DNA of 32,258 nucleotides from DALYLB01 sp046154695 (GTDB taxonomy: Bacteria; Acidobacteriota; Blastocatellia; RBC074), in NCBI GenBank assembly GCA_046154695.1, contig JBJXFI010000117.1, positions 1 to 32,258 on the forward strand, in the 5' to 3' direction. Below are positions 11,918-21,805 of this stretch, one piece after another (the stretch's first letter is position 1; each line of letters opens with the position of its first letter). The notes beneath the pieces were generated by a model. That model was not told where the DNA came from and made no database searches. It saw only the letters and a program-made list of their open reading frames with translations. A program made the translations under genes and the position numbers.

Positions 11918-12954
11918 TTCGGTAATACCTCCGTTCCAATTCTAGGGTTGCCTGTAATCCAAGCCAAGCCATCCGGGCCGGCGCCGGCGTCAAACGTGGA
12001 TTTAATGTTGCAGGTTTCGAGATCGACCGCCGCGATCCGGTTGTTTCCCGCAAGGGAGACGAATGCCTCGGAGCCGTCGGGATTGATTAAAATGTTGGTC
12101 GGGGCGTCCCCGACGGGCAGATGCCTGATCGCTTTTCGGCTTCGTGCGTCGATGATCGTCAGCTCGCCGGTCCGCAGGTTGCTGACGAGAACCCGCCGCC
12201 CGTCGGGCGTGAAGCGGAGCCGTATCGGCGTGACGCCGGCGGCGATACGGAGCTTGACCTTGTCGGTCAGCGTATCGATGATCGAGATCCCCCCGTCGGC
12301 GAGATGCGCCACCCAGACCTCCCTGCCATCGGGAGAACAGGCGATCCCCTCGGGGACCTGGCCGACCGGGATCTGGGCGATCCGCACAATGCCGATCCCT
12401 TCCTGCTGCTCGATCGCGGTCACCGTGTCGGAGCCGGCGTTCGAGGCATAGATCTTTCGGCCGTCCGGCGTGACGGCGAGCAGGTGGGTCTTCATCTGGC
12501 CGGTGCCCGCGATCCAGTCGACGCGGTCCGAGGCCGGGTCATAGCGGGCGATGGCGTGGCTTCCCTCGGCGGTGAAATAGATCCTGCCGCCCGATTCGAC
12601 GATGCCGTGCGGTTTGGAGAGCCCCCCGAGGTCGATCCGCCGCGCCTCTTTTCGCGCCGCGATATCGATCATCGAGATGCTGTTTCCGGGCCGCTCATCG
12701 GCGCCGTAATTGGCCGCGAAGGCGTATCGGCCGTCCGCGGAGACCGCCACCTCGTGCGGCTGCTCGCCGGTCGGCACGCGGGCCATCACCCGGCCCGTCT
12801 CCGGATCGACGATCGCCAGATGATTCCCGGATTTGTTGAGCACAAGCAGAACGCCCGGCCCGGCGCTTCCCGCCCGGGCGAGAGGCAAAAGGCCCGGCGC
12901 GAGGGCAAGAAGCACGCATGCGAGCCGAACACGGATTCGCGGTTTCGTCTTCAC
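11914..12954 (-). CDS. Secreted YVTN-type beta-propeller protein
   Basis: A 346-residue protein with a basic N-terminus and hydrophobic signal peptide ending near LPLARA, so probably periplasmic. The mature part is built from repeated blades of about 40 residues with the pattern PDGR..., then a YV/FVS strand, then ...IDxxTxK. Examples are VSADGRYAFAANYG and TPDGRKIYASNAGSD. Such propellers serve as binding scaffolds or lactonase-like domains; no catalytic residues can be assigned. The start is GTG at 12954, with GGGAGG six bases upstream. It is followed directly by the ABC ATPase, and a second, lipid-anchored propeller occurs at 27926-29020. Confidence 0.87.
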   Translation of the reverse strand: MKTKPRIRVRLACVLLALAPGLLPLARAGSAGPGVLLVLNKSGNHLAIVDPETGRVMARVPTGEQPHEVAVSADGRYAFAANYGADERPGNSISMIDIAARKEARRIDLGGLSKPHGIVESGGRIYFTAEGSHAIARYDPASDRVDWIAGTGQMKTHLLAVTPDGRKIYASNAGSDTVTAIEQQEGIGIVRIAQIPVGQVPEGIACSPDGREVWVAHLADGGISIIDTLTDKVKLRIAAGVTPIRLRFTPDGRRVLVSNLRTGELTIIDARSRKAIRHLPVGDAPTNILINPDGSEAFVSLAGNNRIAAVDLETCNIKSTFDAGAGPDGLAWITGNPRIGTEVLPK

Positions 12955-12997
12955 AATCGACCTCCCTCATTCTCTGAAAATCGCGCCCGGAGCGCGC

Positions 12998-13016
12998 GCA
13001 CCCCCCTGGGGGGCGC
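12998..13016. repeat. C6-T-G6 hairpin between lyase and propeller genes
   Basis: CCCCCC (13001-13006) and GGGGGG (13008-13013) are separated by one T, with short flanking complementarity. The site is directly after the ammonia-lyase stop codon and could modulate the downstream propeller gene. There is no U-tract for a classic terminator. Confidence 0.4.
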
Positions 13017-13021
13017 ATGCC

Positions 13022-14737
13022 TCAAAGCCGGACCTCGGCGTCGAGCATCGACCAGCAGCGATCGCTCTGAATGTAGGTCCGGACGTCCGGGATCAGATCC
13101 GAGATCGGGAAATCGTCCTTGTACAGGCCGAAGCGGGCGGCGAGATCCTCGTGCAGCTGCCGGATGGGCGAATTGAACTTCTCGGGGCCGATGAAATGCG
13201 AGGCCTGATAACAGGCCGCGGTCAGCACCGAAAGGATCGTCGTCACATTCTCGCAAAGCTGCAGGGATTTGCGCGCGGCGATCAGCCCCATGCTGACGAT
13301 ATCCTGGTTCTGCCCGTTCGATGGAATCGTATTGATCGAGGCGGGCGCCGCCAGATCCAGGTTCTCCGAGGCGACGCTGGTCGCGAGATACTGCGCGCCC
13401 TCGAAGCCGCAATAGAGCCCGGAGTTCCCGCTCGCGAGAAATGCCGGCAGATTGTTGTTGATGTGGGGATCGAGCAGCCGGTTGAGCTGCCGCTCGGCAA
13501 GGACGCCGATCTCCGTGACCGCGATGTTCAGGCAATCGCATCCCATCGAGACATACTGCCCATGGAAATTCCCGCCGTGAAACGCCTCTTCGGCCGTCTC
13601 GAAGATCAGCGGATTGTCGTTGCACGAGTTGACCTCCTCCTCGATGAGGCGCTGGCAGAAGTCGAGCGTGTCGGCGACCGGGCCGAGGATCTGCGGAACG
13701 CAGCGCAGCGTGTAGGCGTGCTGCAGAAAGATCTTCGTTTCGACCACCTCATCCTGGCCGTCGGTCCGCGAAGCGAGCAGGTTCATCAGATCGCGGTGAT
13801 CGAAGGTCAGCTCGCTTCCCGAGAGCAGGTGTCGCAGCGCCCGGGCTACGCGAATCTGCCCCTCATGATTCTTGAGCGCGTTTCCGCGATGATCGAAGGC
13901 GCGCGTCGAGGCGCCGAGACACTGCAGAAAATCGGCGCTCACGAGCACGGCCAGTTGTAGAAGCTTCCGGGCGCGGACGAGCGCCACCGACGCGGCGCCC
14001 GTCATGGCCGACGTGCCGTTGATGAGCGCGAGCGCCTCCTTGAATCCAGGCTCGAGCGGCGTGAGATTCTCCTCCCGCAAAACCTCGGCGGATGGCCGCG
14101 GCTCGCCGCCCCGCACCCGCACCGAACCCAGGCCGATCAGCGGCAGCGCCAGGTGAGACAGCGGCGGAAGATCTCCGCTCGCCCCCAGCGATCCCTGCTG
14201 CGGCACGACCGGGTGAATCCCCCGGTTGAGAAAATGGCGCATCATCTCCACCGCCTGCGGGCTGACGCCCGCATATCCCTTCATCAGGCAGTTCAGCCGG
14301 GCGACCATGATCGCGCGCACGATCTCCTCCGGAAACGGTGGCCCGCCGCCGGCGGCATGGCTGCGCAGCAGGTTCTTCTGCAGCGTGCTCCGGTGCTGCG
14401 GCGGAATGATCACCTGCACCAGCTCGCCGAAGCCGGTGTTGACGCCATAGACCGGGTGCTTCGCCTGCCCCCACTCCTGCACGCGGTCATAGCTCGCCTT
14501 CACGCGCCTGAGTCCGGCCGGATCGAGCGTGATCTTTTCCCCGCCGACCGCGATCCGATGAACGTCGTGCGCCGTCAGGTCCTCTCCTGTGAGATTGATC
14601 GCCTCTCCGGCGGGAGGGCGATCGAACGCATCCAAAACCGCGGTGGCGGAAAAGTGATTGTGGCTTCCGGCGTCGACGGCGCCGTCGAAGGGCTCTCTCG
14701 AATACGCCACGGATGAAGAATCGACTGGTTCGCTCAT
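13022..14737 (-). CDS. MIO-dependent aromatic amino acid/histidine ammonia-lyase or aminomutase
   Basis: A 571-residue member of the HAL/PAL/TAL family. The triad Ala-Ser-Gly at 186-188 (GSLGASGDLPPLSHLAL) cyclises to the MIO electrophile, and Tyr97 lies in VYGVNTGFGE. The two specificity positions disagree. Ser126-His127 match histidine ammonia-lyases. NQD at 477-479 replaces the glutamate-containing QED of histidine enzymes and matches PAL/TAL and tyrosine aminomutases. No urocanase or other hut gene is nearby. The neighbours are SDR epimerases, an O-methyltransferase and an aminotransferase, which favours a biosynthetic role. The start chosen is ATG at 14737, preceded by GAGAGGGA; the ORF is open 34 codons further upstream. 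Length is slightly above the bacterial norm. Confidence 0.92.
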   Translation of the reverse strand: MSEPVDSSSVAYSREPFDGAVDAGSHNHFSATAVLDAFDRPPAGEAINLTGEDLTAHDVHRIAVGGEKITLDPAGLRRVKASYDRVQEWGQAKHPVYGVNTGFGELVQVIIPPQHRSTLQKNLLRSHAAGGGPPFPEEIVRAIMVARLNCLMKGYAGVSPQAVEMMRHFLNRGIHPVVPQQGSLGASGDLPPLSHLALPLIGLGSVRVRGGEPRPSAEVLREENLTPLEPGFKEALALINGTSAMTGAASVALVRARKLLQLAVLVSADFLQCLGASTRAFDHRGNALKNHEGQIRVARALRHLLSGSELTFDHRDLMNLLASRTDGQDEVVETKIFLQHAYTLRCVPQILGPVADTLDFCQRLIEEEVNSCNDNPLIFETAEEAFHGGNFHGQYVSMGCDCLNIAVTEIGVLAERQLNRLLDPHINNNLPAFLASGNSGLYCGFEGAQYLATSVASENLDLAAPASINTIPSNGQNQDIVSMGLIAARKSLQLCENVTTILSVLTAACYQASHFIGPEKFNSPIRQLHEDLAARFGLYKDDFPISDLIPDVRTYIQSDRCWSMLDAEVRL

Positions 14738-14832
14738 AATGATTCCCTCTCTGCGTGCCCGGCGTCGCGGCCGCGGCCGTTCACCGCCCGGCATGGATGA
14801 TTTTGAATTGGGGGATGATTCGGAAAGGCCCC

Positions 14833-15843
14833 TCACCACTGAGCCGCCCGGGGAGAATAGGCCGGCGCCGTCTCCGGCGCGGAATGGCGGGCCGGCAGGG
14901 GCGGCCTCCCGGGCGACAGGCCCCGCAGCAGATCGATCACCTCGCCGATGCCCTGTCGAAGCGTGCCCCGAAACTCGAAGCCCTGCTCGAGAAATCGCCG
15001 GCTCGACACCGTGTACGAGAGCTGGTTCATGATCGGAGAATCGACATAGCCGACCTGCAGGTCCGGGACGGAGAGGCGTATCACCTCCAGAATCTCATTG
15101 ACCGTCGCATTGGCCGTCAGCACGTTGTATATCCGGTTGTCGAACAGATCGTTGTCGACGATATGCGAGATCGCCGCCACCGCGTCGCCGAGCTCCAGAT
15201 AGGGGCGCTTCTGATGAAGGGCCGTGCGCCAGACCGTCGCCGGACGCCCGGTGCAGGCCTGCCAGATGAACTTGTTGACGGCCGTATGAAATCGCATGCC
15301 CGGCGAGGCGCCGAAGATCGTGCCGAAGCGGCATGTGACGAATCGCAATCCCGCCTCGCGCCCCGTCTCTTCCAGCATCCGTTCCGCCCGCAGCTTGCTT
15401 TCCGCGTAGGGGCTCTGGGGCTTGAGCTCGTCCTCGCGGCAGTCCTCATCCACGACCTCGCGCTGCGGGCCGTAAACGCTCGTCGTCGAGATGAAGACCA
15501 GCCGGGCGCCGGCGCGGGCGCAGGCCTCGGCCACGCGCTTCGCGCCTTCATAGTTGGTATGCTCGACCTCGTCGCGCAGGGTGAAGCTCCCCTCGGCGTT
15601 CGTGATCGCGGCCAGATGGATCACGACATCGACCCCCTCGAAGCAGCGATCCAGATCCGCCGTGCATACGTCGTCCTCGATGAACCGGCATGCGACCTCG
15701 CCGCGCAGATTGAAGAGCGAGGACTGGCGATGGGCCGACAAATTATCGAGCAGCAGCAGCCGGTTCACCCGCCGGGGCGAAATCTCCCGAATAAGCCGGG
15801 ATCCGATATGCCCCAGCGCTCCTGTGATTAGCAGATTGATCAT
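14833..15843 (-). CDS. NAD-dependent epimerase/dehydratase (extended SDR), second copy
   Basis: A 336-residue extended short-chain dehydrogenase acting on a nucleotide sugar or similar substrate. The N-terminal Rossmann motif is GALGHIGSR near residues 8-16. The active site shows STTSVYG and YAESK, giving the Ser/Thr-Tyr-Lys triad. A C-terminal substrate domain is present, and length is normal. The ATG at 15843 has AAAGGATGG upstream. Its first 101 bases lie inside the 3' end of the preceding epimerase gene in another frame. The product is not predictable, but the setting points to a modified sugar or cyclitol. Confidence 0.88.
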   Translation of the reverse strand: MINLLITGALGHIGSRLIREISPRRVNRLLLLDNLSAHRQSSLFNLRGEVACRFIEDDVCTADLDRCFEGVDVVIHLAAITNAEGSFTLRDEVEHTNYEGAKRVAEACARAGARLVFISTTSVYGPQREVVDEDCREDELKPQSPYAESKLRAERMLEETGREAGLRFVTCRFGTIFGASPGMRFHTAVNKFIWQACTGRPATVWRTALHQKRPYLELGDAVAAISHIVDNDLFDNRIYNVLTANATVNEILEVIRLSVPDLQVGYVDSPIMNQLSYTVSSRRFLEQGFEFRGTLRQGIGEVIDLLRGLSPGRPPLPARHSAPETAPAYSPRAAQW

Positions 15844-16798
15844 TGCGAGCCATCCTTTCCATGATTTCCCGGGTATTGAACACGCCTTCCGCGAAGGAAT
15901 ACCGCGGCCGCCAATCGGTCAGGGACCGCAGCCGGGCCGAGGAGATGCGCACATTGTCGATCTCGATCCGCCGCCGAACCTCCGGCCACTCGATCTCGAC
16001 GACGCGGCCCCGGCCGAAGACCTCCTCGATCTTTTCGGCGATCTCGCAGACGGTGAGGTGCTCATCGTGCGCGGCGAACAGGACCTGCCCGCGCAGCGCG
16101 GGCTGAAAGGCGCTCCGGTAGAGAATCTCGGCCGCGTCGGCAACGAACATCACGTTCCGGGTCTGCCCCCCGCTGCCGTAAACCGTGATGTCCCGCCCCT
16201 CCGAGGCGAGATGGATGAAGTAATTGAGGAACCCGAACTCTGACTCTCCCTTGCCATAGGGCCCATAAAGATTGGCGAATCGAAGCACGACCGTCCGAAG
16301 GTCATGAACCTGGTGATAGATCAGGTGGTATTTCTCGGCGACGGCCTTGTTGGCCGAATAGATGTCGAACGGACGTTCGGCGTGATCCTCGTCGAGCACC
16401 GCCTCCGGCGCGCGCCCGATCACCGTGCTGCTCGACGGATAGACCACCACGGCCTCCGGATTCCGCGCGCGGACCGCTTCGAGAAGCGTCAGCGTGCCGA
16501 GACAGTTGATCTCGGCATCGAGCAGCGGCGCGGTCAGCGACAACGGATGCGAGGTCTGCGCCGCGCAGTTGAAGATCACGTCCTGCCGCTCGACCGCCGC
16601 GGCCATCATCGAGGCGTCGCGCAGATCCCCCTGCACGAACTTGATCCGCGACCAGACCTCGCGCAGGTTGTCGATCCGGCTCCGAAACCGAGGATCGAGC
16701 GAATCGACGACCGTCACCTGGTTGTCTCCCCCGGCGAGACAGCGGCGCACGAGATTCACGCCCAGAAATCCGGCTCCTCCAATAACCAACATTCTCAT
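15743..16798 (-). CDS. NAD-dependent epimerase/dehydratase (extended SDR), first copy
   Basis: A protein of about 351 residues with Rossmann motif GGAGFLGVN near residue 7, VVYPSSSTVIG and the catalytic YSANK. This indicates a nucleotide-sugar epimerase, dehydratase or reductase. The start at 16798 is chosen because AAGGAG lies nine bases upstream and the family sequence begins there; an in-frame ATG at 16987 adds 63 unrelated residues. The last 34 codons, after NTREIMERM, run through the start of the next SDR gene and have no family-like character. The original stop may have been lost, or the tail may be tolerated. The O-methyltransferase gene is 61 bp upstream. Confidence 0.88.
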   Translation of the reverse strand: MRMLVIGGAGFLGVNLVRRCLAGGDNQVTVVDSLDPRFRSRIDNLREVWSRIKFVQGDLRDASMMAAAVERQDVIFNCAAQTSHPLSLTAPLLDAEINCLGTLTLLEAVRARNPEAVVVYPSSSTVIGRAPEAVLDEDHAERPFDIYSANKAVAEKYHLIYHQVHDLRTVVLRFANLYGPYGKGESEFGFLNYFIHLASEGRDITVYGSGGQTRNVMFVADAAEILYRSAFQPALRGQVLFAAHDEHLTVCEIAEKIEEVFGRGRVVEIEWPEVRRRIEIDNVRISSARLRSLTDWRPRYSFAEGVFNTREIMERMARNDQSANHRSAGAYRIPAYSGDFAPAGEPAAAAR

Positions 16799-16859
16799 AT
16801 ACGGCGCTCCTTGCACGCAGAACGGTTCTCGGAATGAATGGGACCGCGCGGCGCGGCGG

Positions 16860-17732
16860 CTATCGCTCCCGCCGCCACCAGATGCCCATCGAATCGATCG
16901 GATGAATCTCTTCCGTGATTCCATGCCGGTCGCGATAATCGTGGACGGCGCGGCGGCAGGGTGGAAGCACCCCGTAATCATCGACAATCAGATAGCCCCC
17001 GGCCGACAGCTTCGGATAGAGGCTTTCGAGCGACTCCATCGTCGATTCATAGAGGTCGCCGTCGACGCGCAAAACGGCGAGCCGCGCGATCGGCGCCGCC
17101 GGCAGCGTGTCCTTGAACCAGCCCTTGAGAAACCGGACCTGTTCATCCAGCAGCTCATAGGCGGCGAAGTTGGCCCGCACCTGTTCGAGTGAGACGGCGA
17201 GATCGCTGAAGACGTGATAGAACGAGCCGAAATCCTGCGGAAACTGGCTGTGATTCGGCGAGGGGACTCCCTCGAACGAGTCGGCGACCCAGACGATGCG
17301 ATCCTCGACGCCGTGCGCCTTGAGCAGCGCGCGCATGAAGATCGTCGCGCCGCCGCGCCAGACGCCGGTTTCGATCAGGTCGCCGGGAATGCCGTTCGCG
17401 AGGGCGCTCTCGACGCAGAACTGAATGTTCTCCAGCCGCTTCAACCCGATCATCGTGTGAGCGGTCGGCGGCCAGTCCAGCCCCTCGGCGCGCAGCGCCG
17501 GATCGAATCGATCCTGCGCCTCGATATCGCGCCGGACCTGCTCGATGGCGTTCCAGGTGTTTCTGGAAAGGCCGTTCGCGGCGGGTGCCAGCCCGACCTC
17601 GCGCTGCCGCTCGAACAACCGCGCCTCGGCCTCGCCGTAGATCCAGTTCGTCAGGCAGCGCTTCATCAAATCGAGATAGAGCGATCTGGCCTGACACGCC
17701 GCCGTGTCCGCGGCCCGCGGGCTCGTCTTCAT
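16860..17732 (-). CDS. TylF/MycF-type O-methyltransferase
   Basis: A SAM-dependent methyltransferase of about 290 residues, of the macrocin O-methyltransferase family, which methylates sugar hydroxyls on macrolides and related compounds. Visible marks are IETGVWRGGATIFMRA (SAM-binding loop), VADSFEGVPSP, LRVDGDLYESTMESLE and IVDDYG. The last two contain the acidic metal-binding residues of the Mg-dependent TylF group. ATG at 17732 is preferred because GAGGTG precedes it; a GTG four codons upstream is possible. Its place between SDR epimerases suggests an O-methylated sugar product. Confidence 0.87.
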   Translation of the reverse strand: MKTSPRAADTAACQARSLYLDLMKRCLTNWIYGEAEARLFERQREVGLAPAANGLSRNTWNAIEQVRRDIEAQDRFDPALRAEGLDWPPTAHTMIGLKRLENIQFCVESALANGIPGDLIETGVWRGGATIFMRALLKAHGVEDRIVWVADSFEGVPSPNHSQFPQDFGSFYHVFSDLAVSLEQVRANFAAYELLDEQVRFLKGWFKDTLPAAPIARLAVLRVDGDLYESTMESLESLYPKLSAGGYLIVDDYGVLPPCRRAVHDYRDRHGITEEIHPIDSMGIWWRRER

Positions 17733-17770
17733 CGTGCACCTCACTTCTCTTTTGCCTTGGGATGGGTTGT

Positions 17771-18472
17771 TCAGGAATGGCGGACAACGCCGGCGCGGTA
17801 ATACTCGATGGTATGGTCGATGCCTTCGGCGAGCGAGACCCGCGCGCGCCAGCCCGTGGCGGCGGCGATGCCGCGGGGATCGGCGACGAAATCCCGGGCC
17901 TCGATCGGCAGCGGCGGCTTCGGCGGCGCGACGTGAATCACCGGCACGCGGCGCGCCGTCTTCCGGGCGACCCGGTCGGCCACCAGCCGTATCGAGTCCG
18001 CGATCGTCGAGCCGCGCCCGCTTCCGACCACGAAGTGGCGGCCGTTGAGCCGGTCGGGATGCGCGTCGAGGCCCGCGCCGGCCATCAGGAACGCGTCCAC
18101 GACGTCATCCACATAGACGAAATCGCGCAGATAATCGCCCTCGCCGTAAATCGTCAGCGGTTCGCCGGCGAGCGCCCGCCGAACCATGATGTTCAACAGC
18201 CCGCGCTCGGCGCTGCTCGATCCGGGGCCGGGCCCATAGACATTCGCCAGCCGGAGGGCGACCCCGCGAACGATTCCCTGCCCCGCGTAATATTTCAGAT
18301 AGTTTTCGGCCATCTGCTTGTGGAGGTCATAGACCGTCATCGGATTGTCCGGATGGGTCTCGTCCACCGGCAGGCGCGCGGAAAAGCCCGTCTGCGTGAC
18401 GGTTCCGGCGTGCAGCACGAGCGGCTGCCGGCCCCGCCGGCGGCAGGCCTCCAGCAATCGCACCATCGGCAT
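17771..18472 (-). pseudogene. SDR epimerase/dehydratase lacking its NAD-binding N-terminus
   Basis: About 233 residues match the C-terminal two-thirds of an extended SDR: LLEACRRRG, TVTQTG, catalytic YDLHK, LRLANVYGPG and DYLRDFVYVDDV. The first ~95 residues, including the GxxGxxG Rossmann loop, are absent. Reading further 5' gives MSDSRRRRF, which is merely the antisense of the adjacent response regulator. The gene is therefore broken at about 18472-18478 and should not bind NAD. It would have been the first gene of the biosynthetic run, so the cluster's promoter may also be missing. The cause is either a real rearrangement or an assembly join. Confidence 0.85.
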
Positions 18473-18477
18473 GAATC

Positions 18478-19597
<1,120 letters not shown>

Positions 19598-19673
19598 TGT
19601 CATCTGTCATTTGTCATTGATTCAGGCCGTGGGAGGCGTTCGGGCAATGACAAATGACAAATGACAGATGACA
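19598..19673. repeat. Inverted repeat built of TGACAAA-like heptamers
   Basis: Perfect 21-bp arms (19598-19618 and 19653-19673) flank a 34-bp loop. The right side consists of 7-bp units TGACAAA, TGACAAA, TGACAGA, TGACAGA. It starts right after the regulator's stop codon, between convergent genes, so it may work as a bidirectional terminator or belong to a short-tandem-repeat family. Confidence 0.75.
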
Positions 19674-19680
19674 GATGGAA

Positions 19681-19706
19681 GGCAGCCCGGGCTACTCCGG
19701 GCTGCC
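19681..19706 (-). terminator. Stem-loop over the rep stop codon
   Basis: GGCAGCCCGG (19681-19690) pairs with CCGGGCTGCC (19697-19706) across a six-base loop that holds the rep stop codon (19692-19694). The 10-bp GC stem lacks a clear U-tract, so termination is likely but not certain. Confidence 0.5.
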
Positions 19707-21242
19707 ATACCGTATGGCGTCGGCGATCTCCCAGACTATCGCCTCCCGGATCATCTCCGCCCGGAACTCCTCGCTCCATTCCTCGGCGTTGACCTTCTCA
19801 TTCGCCTTCAGGCCGGCCTCCAGGCTCGCGCGCGCGCGCCTGGCCCGCTCCGCCTTCTCGGCCTCCGGCAGCAGCTCGTACCGCTGGCGGGCGAGACTCA
19901 GGGCTTCCAGCTCGGAGATCGCGCCCTCCTCCCGCTCCTTCTTCCCGCCCGCGCCGCCCCGATCCGCCTTCCACTTCCCGTAGGCGCCAATGGCACGTTT
20001 TTCGTAAATCAGGACCGCCCCGAACACCTGCATTTCAAACTTCGTCTTCGGCGCTTCCCGCTGGGCATATCCGACGACGTAGCGGGCCGCTTCCACGCCA
20101 TATTGCCTGATGAGCCGCCCCGCCTGCTCCAGTTCCTTCCTGCCCGGCTCGTAATCCGGCCCGGCGCCGTGGACTAGCTGGTAAAAATAGACGACCAGCT
20201 CCCGCGCGTCGCTTCCCTGCCCCTCCCGCGCCGCCGCATCGGCCCTGCCCTCGGAAATGGCGACCTCTCCGTAGCGGGGATTGAAGTAGGCAAATTCCGC
20301 CTTCGCCCGGGGGCCCGGATAATATCGTATCAACCAGTCGATCTGGCCGTCGCCGTCCGAGGTCTCCTCGAACTCCACGCTCGCCAGATACCCAGACGCC
20401 AGGTGGGGCTTGTGCACGTGATCCATCTGCGCCCGGAAGGGCTTGTACCGCGCGTGGCGCATCTGGGCGCTGAACGCGCAGTAGTCCGAGTAGGAGAGCT
20501 CCGCCCGGGAATGGCCATATTTCAACGCCGCGAAGATGCGCGTCGAGATGATCTCGTAGCATCGCTGCGAAGCCGGCGGCAACTCCCGCAAATAGGCGAA
20601 GTCCAGCGGACGCCATCGCGCGCTGTTGAGCACTTCCAGATAGATCGGCTGCAGCACGACGTAGACCTGATCCGCCCGCCGACCATCCGGCAATTTCTGA
20701 TCCCGGTGAACCACCGAATACCGCGTGAATTGCGCCGCCAGCTTCCGCTCCTCCCCGTCGCGATCCTTGAACGAGATTCTCGCGTCGATGAACGCCCCCG
20801 CGTTCTGCCCGAGCGCGTGCTTGATGTTGTTCTTGTTCTTCCCCGATTGCGGGTTCATCCCCAGCTCCTGACAGATCTGGTAAAGGCTCCCGATCGGAAC
20901 GACCTCCGGAATGGGCTCGTTCGCCTCGAAATACTCGTAGATTCGCTTCGAAATGATGAGCGTATCGAGCTGATAGGCCAGCTGCTTCGCCTCCCCATAC
21001 TTCTCGTTGTAGCTGACCTCCCACTGAAATTCCACCTCCCCATCGGCCCGCCTGCGGTTGATCTTGATGTTTACCCGCCCCGTCTTCGCCAGATTGTGCA
21101 CCGGAAACTTGCTGATCACGTTCTCGGTGCGTATCACCTCCAACGGTATCAACCCCGCCTCACTCCCCTCCATCTCCGCCATTCCCACCGATGCGCCCGG
21201 CCATTCCCGCCCGTCCGTTCCTCGCTTTGTTTCAATTGCCAT
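19692..21242 (-). CDS. Plasmid replication initiator protein A (RPA family)
   Basis: A 516-residue protein resembling the RPA-type plasmid replication initiators, which bind iterons and open the origin. Seen near the N-terminus: LIPLEVIRTENVISKFPVHNLAKTG (split here only for reading) and a long region with LDTLIISKRIYEYFE and GSLYQICQELG, compatible with winged-helix DNA binding. Central segments FAYLRELPPASQRCYEI and YGHSRAELSYSDYCAF also fit. The C-terminus is charged and helical. The identification rests on recall of the family and on context: eight iterons lie 160 bp upstream of the start, followed by parB and parA. ATG at 21242 is preceded by GGAG. Expression is probably autoregulated through repeats in the promoter region. 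Confidence 0.85.
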   Translation of the reverse strand: MAIETKRGTDGREWPGASVGMAEMEGSEAGLIPLEVIRTENVISKFPVHNLAKTGRVNIKINRRRADGEVEFQWEVSYNEKYGEAKQLAYQLDTLIISKRIYEYFEANEPIPEVVPIGSLYQICQELGMNPQSGKNKNNIKHALGQNAGAFIDARISFKDRDGEERKLAAQFTRYSVVHRDQKLPDGRRADQVYVVLQPIYLEVLNSARWRPLDFAYLRELPPASQRCYEIISTRIFAALKYGHSRAELSYSDYCAFSAQMRHARYKPFRAQMDHVHKPHLASGYLASVEFEETSDGDGQIDWLIRYYPGPRAKAEFAYFNPRYGEVAISEGRADAAAREGQGSDARELVVYFYQLVHGAGPDYEPGRKELEQAGRLIRQYGVEAARYVVGYAQREAPKTKFEMQVFGAVLIYEKRAIGAYGKWKADRGGAGGKKEREEGAISELEALSLARQRYELLPEAEKAERARRARASLEAGLKANEKVNAEEWSEEFRAEMIREAIVWEIADAIRYGSPE

Positions 21243-21328
21243 CTCGAACTCCAGGGATTCCTGCCCGCCATTGCCTCGATCATCAACGATGGGTTTTTTA
21301 ACAACACATCGCAGTCATAATGTAGTCA

Positions 21329-21359
21329 AATACATGTCTTATTAATCAATACATGTCTT
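21329..21359 (-). promoter_or_regulatory. Probable rep promoter/operator with direct repeats
   Basis: Two copies of AATACATGTCTT (21329-21340 and 21348-21359) lie in AT-rich DNA between the iterons and rep. On the minus strand they frame a TTGATT that could be a -35 box, with TACATT about 19 bp downstream. The 19-bp offset of the repeats fits binding on one DNA face. The promoter call is tentative; the AT-rich stretch may equally be the origin melting region. Confidence 0.4.
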
Positions 21360-21403
21360 CAAACGCTAAGTGAAGCAAATAAAGAACTTCTGGCGGAATT
21401 AAT

Positions 21404-21574
21404 CCATCGTAAGTGCCCTATCCGTCCACCGTAAGTGCCCTAGTCGTCCATCGTAAGTGCCCCATTGGGAAATCGTAAGTGCCCTAGTCGTCCATCGTAA
21501 GTGCCCGGTTGGCCATCGTAAGTGCCCTACTCGATCCATCGTAAGTGCCCTATTCGATCCATCGTAAGTGCCCT
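21404..21574. repeat. Replication origin: eight iterons
   Basis: Eight directly repeated copies of a CCATCGTAAGTGCCCTA-like sequence. The core CGTAAGTGCCC begins at 21408, 21430, 21452, 21474, 21496, 21517, 21540 and 21563. Spacing is therefore 21-23 bp, mostly 22, about two helical turns. Copy 2 has CCACC and copy 4 has AAATC before the core, while the core itself is invariant. AT-rich DNA borders the array on the rep side. This is the architecture of iteron-controlled plasmid origins. No perfect DnaA box was found. Confidence 0.92.
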
Positions 21575-21741
21575 ATTCGATCGACCAGAACTACTCTATC
21601 TTGTGCAAATAATCACGTTGTCAAGTAAATCGCCATTCTGCCCCCGGCGCCTCCAAGCGAGCCTGAGGGCGGCGAGCGGCAAACGGAGCACTTTCGGTGG
21701 AGATCAGCCATTTGCAGCCATCGTTTCCACCAAAGACGGGG

Positions 21742-21776
21742 CAAGCCCTGTCAGAATCGAATCCTGACAGGGCTTG
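21742..21776. terminator. Terminator-like stem-loop after parB
   Basis: CAAGCCCTGTCAG (21742-21754) pairs perfectly with CTGACAGGGCTTG (21764-21776) around a nine-base loop, with TTT following on the plus strand. It lies 3' of parB and between the partition genes and the origin, so it could insulate the two. Confidence 0.6.
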
Positions 21777-21805
21777 TTTGACGATCGGCGAAAGCGGAAC
21801 GAATC

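Noticed and set aside
21404..21574. Iteron block considered as a CRISPR array
   Set aside because: The repeated unit is about 17 bp with spacers of only 4-6 bp, far shorter than CRISPR repeats and spacers, and it lies next to a rep gene.
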